Of a DNA stretch of 64,000 nucleotides, positions 35,878-43,252 are shown piece after piece. The DNA lies in the NCBI GenBank assembly GCA_012033255.1, contig JAAUSF010000007.1, positions 16,126 through 80,125 of the forward strand, read 5' to 3'. The DNA comes from Cyanobacteria bacterium RU_5_0. GTDB lineage: Bacteria > Cyanobacteriota > Cyanobacteriia > Elainellales > Elainellaceae. The stretch's first letter is position 1. Each line of letters opens with the position of its first letter. Made by a program: the position numbers and the translations under genes. Below the pieces are notes generated by a model. It did no database searches and was not told the DNA's origin. It saw only the letters and a list, made by a program, of their open reading frames with translations.

Positions 35878-36576
35878 TTACACAGTAGTCGTTGCAGCAG
35901 GAGCAAAAGTGTTCTGCAACAATTTCACCATCTGTTCAGCAACCCCTGTAGCAGATGCCGGATTTTGTCCAGTTACAAGCCGATTGCTCACAACCACCTT
36001 CTCCTGAAAGTTCGGGGCTTTCTCCACCGTTGCACCTCGCTCAGTCAGCTTTGCTTCTAGAAAGAAAGGAACAACTTTATCCAGTTCCACAGCGACTTCT
36101 TCCTCTTTGGTGAAACAGGAAACCGTTTTACCCGCCACTAGATACACTTGATTGGAAAGCTTCAGGTTCACTAGTCCCGCTGGCCCGTGACAGACCGCAC
36201 CGACTACACCACCTTGCTCATAGATGGCAGCCGCAATTTGGGCGATCGCTTCGTTATCCGGGAAATCCCACATGGTTCCGTGTCCACCTGCATAAAAGAC
36301 GGCAGCATACTGAGTGGGATCAACCTGTGCGGGAGTCAGCGTATTTTCCACTTGCGCCATCTTTGTCGGATCACTCAAAAAGGCTTGGTTAATCGGGTCG
36401 TTGAGATCAGCACCAATCATCGGAGCTTTTCCGCCTTTGGGACTGACATACTCAACCGTGAATCCTGCTTGGTCAAATACTGCAACTGGATGAGAGACTT
36501 CTGGCAAATAAAACCCAGTTTCTTTACCCGTTTCGCCCAGTGTGTTGTGGCTGGTCAGAACAATCAGTACCTTCAT
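35878..36576 (-). CDS. DJ-1/PfpI family protein (Hsp31/glyoxalase III-like)
   Basis: 232 residues. KVLIVLTSHNTLGETGKETGFYLPEVSHP contains the Glu of the family, FYAGGHGTMWDFPDNEAI the oxyanion region, and GGVVGAVCHGPAGLVNL the nucleophile elbow with catalytic Cys (about residue 138) and His. Relatives (Hsp31, glyoxalase III) convert methylglyoxal to lactate without glutathione and protect against reactive carbonyls. It is 100 nt downstream of the NemR-like repressor on the same strand, so both likely respond to electrophiles, a clear functional pairing. Confidence 0.88.
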   Translation of the reverse strand: MKVLIVLTSHNTLGETGKETGFYLPEVSHPVAVFDQAGFTVEYVSPKGGKAPMIGADLNDPINQAFLSDPTKMAQVENTLTPAQVDPTQYAAVFYAGGHGTMWDFPDNEAIAQIAAAIYEQGGVVGAVCHGPAGLVNLKLSNQVYLVAGKTVSCFTKEEEVAVELDKVVPFFLEAKLTERGATVEKAPNFQEKVVVSNRLVTGQNPASATGVAEQMVKLLQNTFAPAATTTV

Positions 36577-36676
36577 TGCATGTCTCCGTTGTTGTAGGAA
36601 TAATCGACACTAAAAATAGATCAGTCTACTCAAACTGCGAACACCAAAGCCAACGACAGTAGAACTTTGCAATTGG

Positions 36677-37270
36677 CTAAGGCTTCAAGACGGTTTCAAA
36701 CGTAACTTTGATGAAGGCTTTGAGGGATTTGTCGCTTTTGGTGACTTTCATCTGAAGCAACGCACCTTCCCAACTGTTGAGGCAATATTCCGCTAGTTCT
36801 TGAGCGTTCCATTGAGAGGAAATCTCACCTGCGGCTTGTGCTTCTTGCAAACAGTGAGCAAAGCGATCGCGCCACTGCGCCAAGACTTCTTGCAGACGAG
36901 CGCGAAACCGCTCGTTTTGATCCGCCATTTCCTGACTTAAGTTGCCAAACAAGCAACCCTCTCGATAGCGCAACGATTTAAACTCTTTGAGTTTGTCATC
37001 AAAGTAACGCCGGATACGACTGAGAGGACTCAGCGTCGTATCACCGAGATACTGCTCCACCACACGAGCATGAATGTCGGCATCGTAGTTGATGATGGCT
37101 AAGCCAAAGTCCTCCTTGCTGCTGAAGAAATGGTAAAACGATCCTTTCGGAACTCCAACATCTTGCAACACCTCTTGAATGCCCGTGTGGTTGTAGCCCT
37201 TCTCGACAATGATGCGTCGCCCAGATTTGAGCAGTGCCGCTTTCGTTGTCTCCTTTGATTCAGCCTTCAT
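36677..37270 (-). CDS. TetR-family regulator (NemR-like)
   Basis: 197 residues from MKAESKETTKAALLKS. TetR helix-turn-helix at 24-46 (TGIQEVLQDVGVPKGSFYHFFSSKEDF). The stretch REGCLFGNLSQEM places a single Cys where E. coli NemR has its redox/electrophile-sensing Cys106 (SGCLTVKLSAE). An ATG at 37336 is open but would put both operator repeats inside the coding region, so the internal start is preferred. Two identical operators lie 9 and 42 nt upstream, implying autorepression with the DJ-1-like gene. Confidence 0.88.
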   Translation of the reverse strand: MKAESKETTKAALLKSGRRIIVEKGYNHTGIQEVLQDVGVPKGSFYHFFSSKEDFGLAIINYDADIHARVVEQYLGDTTLSPLSRIRRYFDDKLKEFKSLRYREGCLFGNLSQEMADQNERFRARLQEVLAQWRDRFAHCLQEAQAAGEISSQWNAQELAEYCLNSWEGALLQMKVTKSDKSLKAFIKVTFETVLKP

Positions 37271-37278
37271 AACTTGAG

Positions 37279-37325
37279 TAGACCAGTCGTCTCCAGCGCA
37301 TGAACATAGATTAGACCAGTCGTCT
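37279..37325 (-). promoter_or_regulatory. Two operator repeats for the TetR/NemR-like regulator
   Basis: TAGACCAGTCGTCT occurs identically at 37279-37292 and 37312-37325, 33 bp apart (three helical turns). Each has inverted arms AGAC/GTCT, close to the TAGACC-N4-GGTCTA NemR box. Confidence 0.75.
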
Positions 37326-37384
37326 CTAGATGTCAAGCCTTTTGTTTTTTACCAGCGACTTTCACTTGACATGTAGCCGTTGGA

Positions 37385-37490
37385 CAGACGGTGATACTGC
37401 CTGTGGAGGCAGGTTGCGGTGTGCGTACCCTGATGAAGCAGGAAAGCCCACGCTCTACCCGCTAGGGTGAGCGCCGGGAGGATGTCACGC
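37385..37490 (+). mobile_element. Probable IS605-family right-end / reRNA remnant
   Basis: No transposase or tnpB frame is present, but the sequence has the layout I recall at the 3' end of cyanobacterial IS605/IS1341 tnpB units: CTGCCT-AGGCAG hairpin (37397-37412), GTGCGTACCCTGATGAAGCA, an AGCCCACGCTC...GAGCGCCGGG hairpin with an ACCC/GGGT tip (37446-37478), then GGAGGATGTCAC. That end is also the structured guide-RNA scaffold used by TnpB. Interpretation rests on memory of such ends. Confidence 0.5.
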
Positions 37491-37499
37491 TGAACAGTA

Positions 37500-37672
37500 G
37501 CTGCGATCGCAGTTCTAAAAAAGGTGTAAGTTTCGCGTTAGGTTTGTTGCTTTGTGCCGCTTTGATAATGCAGAGCAAGCAAAAGGTGATCGGTTGCCAT
37601 GTGGCGATCGTCTCGTTGCAGAGTTCGTCAAAGCGATCCTGTGCATCGCTGTAGGAGATTTGCTGTGGTATA
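37500..37672 (-). pseudogene. Phd/YefM antitoxin 5' fragment
   Basis: An open minus-strand stretch reads QQISYSDAQDRFDELCNETIATWQP, similar to the start of cyanobacterial Phd/YefM antitoxins (QQITYSDAQxxFDELC). The start codon is replaced (ATA-CCA-CAG) and the frame diverges after about 27 residues, next to the IS605-like scar. A lost antitoxin gene, truncated by the insertion, is the simplest reading. Confidence 0.4.
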
Positions 37673-37765
37673 GCTGTAGTCAGTTAGGTTAGGACATGGA
37701 CATTTTTGTGGGGCGGCGGAGCCGCCCCACAAAAATGTCCTAACCAATATGACTATGGCCATATC
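37667..37765. repeat. Long perfect palindrome, MITE-like
   Basis: GGACATTTTTGTGGGGCGGC (37698-37717) and its exact complement (37721-37740) enclose a 3-nt loop. Outside, TATAGCTGTAGTCAGTTAGG-type sequence on the left and CCTAACCAATATGACTATGGCC-type on the right are imperfect complements, so the whole element is a palindrome with arms near 47 bp. Confidence 0.85.
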
Positions 37766-37830
37766 TCAGACATCCTGAAATCGATAAATTAGCATAGAGA
37801 CAAGAGAGCCACTGACTTGAAACCTTCACC

Positions 37831-38424
37831 ATGACTATTGCAACAGCCACTCCAACCACAGATCAGTGTATTGTGCTTCCAGGACGCACCTGGAAACAGT
37901 TCAAGCTGATTCAAGAAGGATTGGATGACTCTCCAGGGGTTCGTCTGTTCTATTTCAATGGCACGATCGAGATTCTGATGCCGGGACGTGATCATGAAGT
38001 CTTCAAAAGTATCATTGCTTTACTGTTGGGTATTTATTTTGAAGAAAATGGCATTGAGTTTGAGCCAACTGGCTCTATGACGCAAGAACGAGAAGGGACA
38101 GCGTCCGCTCAGGCAGACGAATCCTATTGCATTGGTATATCTAAGCCTGTACCAGACCTGTCGATTGAGGTCGTTTTCACCAGCGGCGGATCGAATAAAT
38201 TGCAACGATATCAAGCCTTGGGAGTGCCGGAGGTCTGGTTTTGGCAGGATGGTGTGTTTACGCTGTACCGATTGCGTGAAACCGGCTACGAGCAAATTAA
38301 CCATAGTGAAATTCCCGAATTGGCAGCGATCGACTTTCAGCAGTTGACCCGGTGTGTGTTGATGGGTGAGACTTCTAGACTGGAGGCAATGCGCGAATTT
38401 CGTCGGGGTATTCAGGGGAGATAG
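37831..38424 (+). CDS. Uma2 family endonuclease-like protein
   Basis: 197 residues of the Uma2/DUF820 family, a PD-(D/E)XK fold highly amplified in cyanobacteria. Motifs: LFYFNGTIEILMPGRDHE, EADESYCIGISK-like strand (QADESYCIG), PDLSIEVVFTSGGSNKLQRYQALGVPEVWFWQDG with Asp, Glu and Lys in the expected nuclease positions. The role is unknown; suspected to be transposon- or recombination-related. Preceded by the long palindrome and the IS scar. Confidence 0.88.
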   Translation: MTIATATPTTDQCIVLPGRTWKQFKLIQEGLDDSPGVRLFYFNGTIEILMPGRDHEVFKSIIALLLGIYFEENGIEFEPTGSMTQEREGTASAQADESYCIGISKPVPDLSIEVVFTSGGSNKLQRYQALGVPEVWFWQDGVFTLYRLRETGYEQINHSEIPELAAIDFQQLTRCVLMGETSRLEAMREFRRGIQGR

Positions 38425-38517
38425 AGAGTAAGCGACCACCTTTCCCCTCTGGGTTTTAGATTCATTTTTGTCCGCTTCATCGACTTGTTATGTTGCGATT
38501 GAAGCACCTCCGATCTG

Positions 38518-39147
38518 TCAGTAGGCGATCGCCGGAACTTTGTACAGATAGTCATCGCTAGTTGCCTGTCGCATCATGAAATCCGCGACATCCGCCCGTG
38601 CAATATGCATACCCTTGGCTGGAAGGTCATCAACGGCTATGCGGTAGCGCCCGGTCCATGACCCATCGGTCAGTGGCAGGGGGCGCACGACGATCCACTC
38701 CGGGGCATGTCCCCGAATCTCCTCCAGCGCCCGCCGGTGATCAGCCAGCGTATGGGGAATGAAGCGTTTGATCAAAAATAGGAGCGCGGCTCCCCGCACA
38801 TCCCGCGCCTTCTCGTCGAGTACGCCAAAATTCGATAGAAAAATGAGTCGGCGTACCTGATGCGCTTGCATCCCTTGCAGGATATTATGGGCACCTGCTG
38901 AATACAAGGTTATGGGACCTTTGGAATTTGTTCCTAACGTGCAGAACACCACATCCTGTCCTGTAAGTGCTTGGTTGACCGAAGCTGCGTTGAGTACATC
39001 GCAGGGCAGAACGCGCAATCGTTCGTGAGTGATATGTACTGTTGCAGGATTCCGGACGGCTGCTGTGACGTGATGGTCTTGCACGAGAGCCTGCTCGGCG
39101 AGGCAACGGCCCACGCCTCTACTCGCCCCAAAAATGACGATGTTCAT
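38518..39147 (-). CDS. NAD(P)-binding oxidoreductase (atypical SDR)
   Basis: 209 residues. Rossmann start IVIFGASRGVGRCLAEQAL, then RLRVLPCDVLNAASVNQALTGQDVVFCTLGT, and VRRLIFLSNFGVLD, as in NAD(P)H-binding atypical SDR proteins (NmrA/BVR-B-like). No canonical YxxxK. The C terminus IARADVADFMMRQATSDDYLYK is typical. Such proteins often serve as quinone or flavin reductases or redox sensors. Codon use and GC appear higher than in neighbours (many GCGC), which may mean recent acquisition. Confidence 0.85.
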   Translation of the reverse strand: MNIVIFGASRGVGRCLAEQALVQDHHVTAAVRNPATVHITHERLRVLPCDVLNAASVNQALTGQDVVFCTLGTNSKGPITLYSAGAHNILQGMQAHQVRRLIFLSNFGVLDEKARDVRGAALLFLIKRFIPHTLADHRRALEEIRGHAPEWIVVRPLPLTDGSWTGRYRIAVDDLPAKGMHIARADVADFMMRQATSDDYLYKVPAIAY

Positions 39148-39518
39148 CTATTGATTTCCTTTGTTGCACTATTACAGTCCCGAAATGGCACTATTCCTAA
39201 CAAACCCCATTTGATTGCCTCTAGTTGATTCAAAGGAGCCATTAAGGTCTGGAGTAAAACCGCTTGTAACTGATTCCTACTCATTCAGCATAAGGAATGC
39301 GGTTAGGTTCGTCAGTCGGAAATAGTCAGATCAACTGTCAGAAAAGATCGGATGCTTCTCCGCAGATGTCAAACAAGATTGAAAAATGGTTTGAAGAAGA
39401 TTGCTTGTTTTTGGAACGCTTAAAGCGATTACTAGCAGAGCTTGCAGGCTTCATACCAGGTACCAATAGTGCTGCGCATAGTGCTGTCTCTGAAGTGAAC
39501 CCAAAAGGCTAGACAATT
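39148..39518. other. Intergenic region, no supported gene
   Basis: About 370 nt. A plus-strand frame (39297-39512, ending HSAVSEVNPKG) is open for 71 codons with a leucine-rich helix in the middle but lacks a convincing family or ribosome site. Nothing else seen. Confidence 0.35.
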
Positions 39519-39719
39519 TTAGTGTGGCACACTGTTGACTTCTGAGGATTGATCCGCTTCTGGTTCAAAGACGACGTAGAACTCGCCCTGGGGTATGTGC
39601 TGTTGAAGAAACCGTACATGGGCATCAGCATCGGCTCGATTCTGAATACGGGCGATAATCTTGGGTTTATGTCCGGGGAAAGCCGCCACGATCGCCCAAG
39701 GTCGGTAAGTGTTACACAT
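39519..39719 (-). CDS. Small conserved hypothetical protein
   Basis: 66 residues. YRPWAIVAAFPGHKPKIIARIQNRADADAHVRFLQQHIPQGEFYVVFEPE resembles a short cyanobacterial family in which a beta-alpha-beta unit carries RxxADAxxxFLxxxxP. Mostly known from genome annotation, no function. Start ATG at 39719. Downstream of the terminator-containing gap from the 39836 gene. Confidence 0.55.
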   Translation of the reverse strand: MCNTYRPWAIVAAFPGHKPKIIARIQNRADADAHVRFLQQHIPQGEFYVVFEPEADQSSEVNSVPH

Positions 39720-39753
39720 ATCAGCATCACAAAATTGGGGGATATGTGAACAA

Positions 39754-39777
39754 TAAAAAGACCCCTAACTTGGGGTC
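39754..39777 (-). terminator. Rho-independent terminator (minus strand)
   Basis: GACCCC/GGGGTC stem with a 6-nt loop, followed on the minus strand by five T. Ends the transcript of the gene at 39836-40117. Confidence 0.75.
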
Positions 39778-39835
39778 AATACAAAAGGGGTAAACTTTCC
39801 GGTAAAAAAGCGATTAGATTTTTGAGTAATAATTT

Positions 39836-40117
39836 TTATGAATCTTCTAGCTGTTTTAGAACCTCCTGAAAGATCTCTCGCTGATTTCTCCCTCCTTCTT
39901 CCAGCATTCGTTTAATCGTCATGGCATAGCTAAGCGTGTTTTCATACTGGCTTGGCATACCCAGAAAATCAATCCCTGAACCCCATCGGTCTACTGTGTC
40001 TTCCTCTAAACCAATTACACGGGCTAGAAGTTTTACACATTGTTTACGATAGCCTCTGGTGCTTTCATCTGCTTCAGTAGCATTGAACCATAGGCGGCAG
40101 AATTGTCTTGGCTTCAT
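39836..40117 (-). CDS. Small conserved protein with HTH-like core
   Basis: About 93 residues from MKPRQFCRLWFNATEADES; the frame stays open to 40198 but the extra N terminus is poorly ordered. STRGYRKQCVKLLARVIGLEEDTVDRWG has the pattern of a short helix-turn-helix (KLLARVIGLEEDTVDRWG) found in small cyanobacterial proteins that lack a name. A perfect TTTACCG-N9-CGGTAAA inverted repeat sits 115 nt upstream and a half copy past the 3' end, which would suit an autoregulated repressor. Function inferred only. Confidence 0.55.
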   Translation of the reverse strand: MKPRQFCRLWFNATEADESTRGYRKQCVKLLARVIGLEEDTVDRWGSGIDFLGMPSQYENTLSYAMTIKRMLEEGGRNQREIFQEVLKQLEDS

Positions 40118-40232
40118 GTTCCTGGGTAGGTCATCTGGTCTGAATGATGATCTACCTTTACTCCTTAGCCCCACACTTTCACACCTGGTAACAGACAATG
40201 TTGAGGTTAATTTAGCACTGATTCAACCCAGA

Positions 40233-40255
40233 TTTACCGTATATCTTCCGGTAAA
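40233..40255 (-). promoter_or_regulatory. TTTACCG-N9-CGGTAAA operator candidate
   Basis: Perfect 7-bp inverted repeat with a 9-nt spacer, in the divergent gap between the HTH-like gene and the DUF6883 gene. A related TTTCCGGTAAA half-site lies at 39796-39806. Could control both directions. Confidence 0.55.
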
Positions 40256-40329
40256 TAACCTTTACAATTCCAGGGGAAGGGCGAAAGTGATCCTAAATTA
40301 GGTAAAGATCAGGAAGTTGGGGATGGAGT

Positions 40330-40662
40330 GTGAAGCTACCAAACTGGGAATATGCGATTATCGAATCAGGAAAGCTGACAGACTATTTGTTAAACATCAA
40401 CCATCATCGGGGTGGAGCTAAAGCTCATTTGCTCATTCGCTGTGGTTACACTCCAGAGAATTGGCAGCAACTAGAATCTGATATTCGCCAATCCCATTTG
40501 AGTGCGGATGTCGATCGCGTTCGAGAAACCCCCTATGGCAGACGATATGAAATCAGAGCAGCACTGCCAACTCCAATTGGTGAACCACTCATGGTCAGAA
40601 CCGTATGGCAAATTGACATTGGACAAGAGTACCCGCGATTAATCACGATCGTCCCAGATTAG
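40330..40662 (+). CDS. DUF6883 family protein
   Basis: 110 residues from GTG. LPNWEYAIIESGKLTDYLLN, GAKAHLLIRCGYTPENWQQLE and GEPLMVRTVWQIDIGQEYPRLIT match the small DUF6883 family, which is usually encoded next to DUF4926, as here (19 nt downstream). The pair behaves like a toxin-antitoxin-style or polymorphic-toxin cassette; Domain genes of this type often carry phage or effector nuclease folds. Function not proven. Confidence 0.75.
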   Translation: MKLPNWEYAIIESGKLTDYLLNINHHRGGAKAHLLIRCGYTPENWQQLESDIRQSHLSADVDRVRETPYGRRYEIRAALPTPIGEPLMVRTVWQIDIGQEYPRLITIVPD

Positions 40663-40681
40663 CTCAAATTAGGAGGTCAGT

Positions 40682-40927
40682 ATGGATTTCCCACGTTATA
40701 CAGACGTAGTTTTAACGGTTAATCTCCCCGATGAACATCTGCAAGTTGGAGATATTGGTACTGTTGTTGAACGTCACGATGTTCCTGGATTAGAGCCTGG
40801 ATACAGCGTGGAATTTTTCGATATGCTCGGCAAACCGATCGCCATTGTCACAGTACCTGCCAGGATGCTCCGACAGCCCACCCATGCCGATCGCCCTACA
40901 ACCCGCTCAGAAGCAATCTCCGCCTGA
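40682..40927 (+). CDS. DUF4926 family protein
   Basis: 81 residues with a clear AGGAGG ribosome site 5 nt before ATG. YTDVVLTVNLPDEHLQVGDIGTVVE, HDVPGLEPGYSVEFFD and IAIVTVPARMLR match DUF4926, a small SH3-like beta barrel. Forms an obvious operon with the DUF6883 gene; such barrels may serve as immunity or antitoxin partners, an inference. The last 12 residues (DRPTTRSEAISA) are low complexity. Confidence 0.82.
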   Translation: MDFPRYTDVVLTVNLPDEHLQVGDIGTVVERHDVPGLEPGYSVEFFDMLGKPIAIVTVPARMLRQPTHADRPTTRSEAISA

Positions 40928-40942
40928 TCTAGAACCTTAGCC

Positions 40943-41060
40943 AATTGTTTGAGTGAAGGTCAGGAGAGAACGGATGGTGATTGCCGCACCAGAACCAAAG
41001 GCTGAATTGCAGCCGATCGGAGAGCAACGAGTGGTCTTGCGCGGCTTATCGTGGAAAGCA
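40943..41060 (+). repeat. 118-bp direct repeat, copy 1
   Basis: Covers the leader and first 29 codons of the Uma2-DUF29 chimera. The second copy at 42153-42270 differs at only about four positions. Confidence 0.9.
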
Positions 41061-41513
41061 TACCTGCAAATTCTGGATGCCCTTCCTCAATCCCGTGGCT
41101 CTCGCCTGACGTATGACAATGGAACATTAGAAATTACAGTGCCTTTAGAAGCGCATGAGTTTTTAGGTCGGTTAATTGAACGCTTCATCTTAACGCTAGT
41201 GGAACTGATGGGGATGCGGATCAAGACGATGGGTTCCACCACAATGAACTATCCCCAGTTGCAGAAAGGGGCAGAGCCAGACAATGCGTATTCCATTCAA
41301 AATCAACCCTTGCCAAATCTAATTGAGGAGATTGAATCGTTGGGTCAGCAGCAACGTCAAGAACTGCGTAGTCGCTTAAGTGTATTAATTGGACATTTGC
41401 TGAAATGGCATTATCAACCTCAACAGCGTAGTCGTAGCTGGTTAGCGACCCTTCGCATTCAATGCCTAGATATCGCTGAACTCCTTGAAGACAATCCCAG
41501 CCTAAAATCCTAA
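40974..41513 (+). CDS. Uma2-DUF29 chimeric protein
   Basis: 180 residues from ATG with CAGGAGAG ahead; an upstream GTG (40953) is open too. Residues 1-105 are the N-terminal half of a Uma2 protein (GSRLTYDNGTLEITVPLEAHE, GSTTMNYPQLQKGAEPDNAY). At about residue 112 the sequence switches to the C-terminal half of DUF29 (NLIEEIESLGQQQRQELRSRLSVL, HLLKWHYQPQQRSRSWLATL), as in the intact DUF29 gene at 52335-52793. The Uma2 catalytic Asp-Glu-Lys strands are missing. A fusion by deletion is likely; still in frame and possibly expressed. Confidence 0.8.
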   Translation: MVIAAPEPKAELQPIGEQRVVLRGLSWKAYLQILDALPQSRGSRLTYDNGTLEITVPLEAHEFLGRLIERFILTLVELMGMRIKTMGSTTMNYPQLQKGAEPDNAYSIQNQPLPNLIEEIESLGQQQRQELRSRLSVLIGHLLKWHYQPQQRSRSWLATLRIQCLDIAELLEDNPSLKS

Positions 41514-41539
41514 AACCACCCCTCCATCTCCTCCCTCCT

Positions 41540-41584
41540 CTCACCCTTCATCCCTCATCCCTCATCCCTCATCCCTCATCCTTG
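41540..41584 (+). repeat. TCATCCC heptamer array
   Basis: Five tandem TCATCCC/TCATCCT units directly ahead of the Uma2 start at 41587. Confidence 0.85.
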
Positions 41585-41586
41585 CT

Positions 41587-42162
41587 ATGGTTGCCGTCAC
41601 TGTAAACCTCTCCCCCCTCCTTGAACTCACCGATGATGCCTTCTACCAACTCTGTCGAAATAATCCTGAGATCCAATTTGAACGTACTGCCACTGGAGAA
41701 TTAGTCATCATGTCACCTGTGGGCGGAGAAGGCGGCAAGCGCGAAGCAGATTTAATCGTGGATTTGGGATTGTGGAATCGCCAAGCTAATTTGGGCGTTG
41801 TCTTCAGTTCTTCTACCTGTTTCAAACTGCCCAATGGAGCCGATCGCTCTCCCGATGCCGCCTGGATTAAACAAGCCCGATGGGATGCCTTAACGCCAGC
41901 CCAACAGCGCAAATTTCCGCCGATCGTCCCTGATTTTGTGATTGAACTCCGCTCTGAAACCGATGATCTGGGGACGCTCCGTGCCAAGATGCGGGAATAT
42001 ATGGACAATGGCGTAGTGTTGGGTTGGCTGATCAATCCCCAAGATCGGCAGGTAGAAATTTATCGTCAAGGACACCCCGTTGAAGTGTTTGATGCGCCAA
42101 TTAGCCTATCTGGAGAGGATCTTTTGCCCGGATTTGTGTTGGATCTCAACCGAATTGTTTGA
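41587..42162 (+). CDS. Uma2 family endonuclease-like protein
   Basis: 191 residues, complete. LTDDAFYQLCRNNPEIQFERTATGELVIMSPVGGEGG, then FSSSTCFKLPNGADRSPDAAW, PDFVIELRSETDDLGTLRAKM and GVVLGWLINPQDRQVEIYR, with the PD-(D/E)XK acidic residues in place. It is framed by the two copies of the 118-bp repeat, so it sits inside a small duplicated module. Function of the family unknown. Confidence 0.9.
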   Translation: MVAVTVNLSPLLELTDDAFYQLCRNNPEIQFERTATGELVIMSPVGGEGGKREADLIVDLGLWNRQANLGVVFSSSTCFKLPNGADRSPDAAWIKQARWDALTPAQQRKFPPIVPDFVIELRSETDDLGTLRAKMREYMDNGVVLGWLINPQDRQVEIYRQGHPVEVFDAPISLSGEDLLPGFVLDLNRIV

Positions 42163-42270
42163 GTGAAGGTCAGGAGAGAACAGATGGTGATTGTCGCACC
42201 AGAACCAAAGGCTGAATTGCAGCCGATCGGAGAGCAGCGAGTGGTCTTGCGCGGCTTATCGTGGGAAGCA
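42153..42270 (+). repeat. 118-bp direct repeat, copy 2
   Basis: Near-identical to 40943-41060. Here it begins inside the last codons of the preceding Uma2 gene and leaves a truncated Uma2 start. Confidence 0.9.
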
Positions 42271-42300
42271 CTGGCAGACAGGCTTTCTGCTACGTCCTAA
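42184..42300 (+). pseudogene. Truncated Uma2 start, duplicate of the chimera 5' end
   Basis: 38 codons beginning MVIVAPEPKAELQPIG and ending at TAA. The first 29 match the Uma2-DUF29 gene start; the sequence after 42270 is unrelated. A decayed duplicate. Confidence 0.75.
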
Positions 42301-42360
42301 TCAGGAACCGAGCGTCATAACTAGTAAACTTTGTGCCAGATTTAGTCCAAATTGCCTAAA

Positions 42361-43062
42361 TCATGCTTCCTGCAACAGTTGATCGAATTCTCCCATCACC
42401 AAGTGCAGTCCAAATATATCTGCAAATGAGGCAGTGACTTGCTCTCGGATGCGATCGAAGCAAATATCAGGAATAAATTGGGCAAGACTGCCAACAGGTT
42501 TATCTTCAATGCCGCAAGGCACAATTTGTTCAAAGCCCGTTAAATCTGGACAAACATTCAGCGCAAAGCCATGCATTGTGATCCAACGGCTGACTTTAAT
42601 GCCGATCGCGGCTACCTTTCGTCCTTCTAGCCAAACCCCGGTCAAACCAGGGAGACGTTTACCGTTCAGTCCATTGAGGGCTAACACGCGAATCAGCACT
42701 TCTTCCAGTTGACGTAAATACCAGTGTAAATCTGGGCGATGCTGACGGAGATTGAGAATGGGATAACCAATGAGTTGTCCGGGACAGTGATAGGTGATTT
42801 CGCCGCCTCGCTCGACTCGATGCAACGGACAAGGGGCGTTCGCTGGATCGAATTTAAGGAAGTCTAATGTTGCTCCTTGACCGAGAGTGTAAACAGGTGG
42901 ATGCTCTAGCAGAAGCAAAATATCCTCTCGATCGGGGAGGTCGCGTCGGGACGCAACGAGCGATCGCTGCCACTGCCAAGCCATCTCATACGGAACTAAT
43001 CCGCAGTCATAAACGTGACAACGTCGAATCAAGGCAAGGGAATTTGAATTAGAAAATAACAC
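42361..43062 (-). CDS. lipB: Octanoyl-[ACP]:protein N-octanoyltransferase
   Basis: Transfers octanoyl groups from acyl carrier protein to lipoyl domains (first step of lipoylation of PDH and GCV-H). 233 residues. [15 protein letters not shown], then [21 protein letters not shown] with RGG loop, [29 protein letters not shown], containing the catalytic Lys of AAIGIK and the Cys of IVPCGIED. The N-terminal 10 residues are unusual and may not be translated. Convergent with the truncated Uma2 copy. Confidence 0.95.
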   Translation of the reverse strand: MLFSNSNSLALIRRCHVYDCGLVPYEMAWQWQRSLVASRRDLPDREDILLLLEHPPVYTLGQGATLDFLKFDPANAPCPLHRVERGGEITYHCPGQLIGYPILNLRQHRPDLHWYLRQLEEVLIRVLALNGLNGKRLPGLTGVWLEGRKVAAIGIKVSRWITMHGFALNVCPDLTGFEQIVPCGIEDKPVGSLAQFIPDICFDRIREQVTASFADIFGLHLVMGEFDQLLQEA

Positions 43063-43252
43063 CCAACTTATAAGGATACCTGTATGTCTTCTTGGGAATC
43101 AAGCGTAAAAGGACGTAAATTTTGACCTCTACTTCATTGTTCTAATCAAGAATTATCAACGGATGCAAAACATTTTAAACGGTTTTGTCGTGCAGAATAC
43201 AAGGTGCTAGGGTGGGAATATGACCCAAATATCTAGGGGAGGAAGCTTAAAT

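Noticed and set aside
39297..39512. 71-codon plus-strand frame
   Set aside because: A helix-like core (CLFLERLKRLLAELAG) but no family, no ribosome site and biased start; kept only as a note in the gap.
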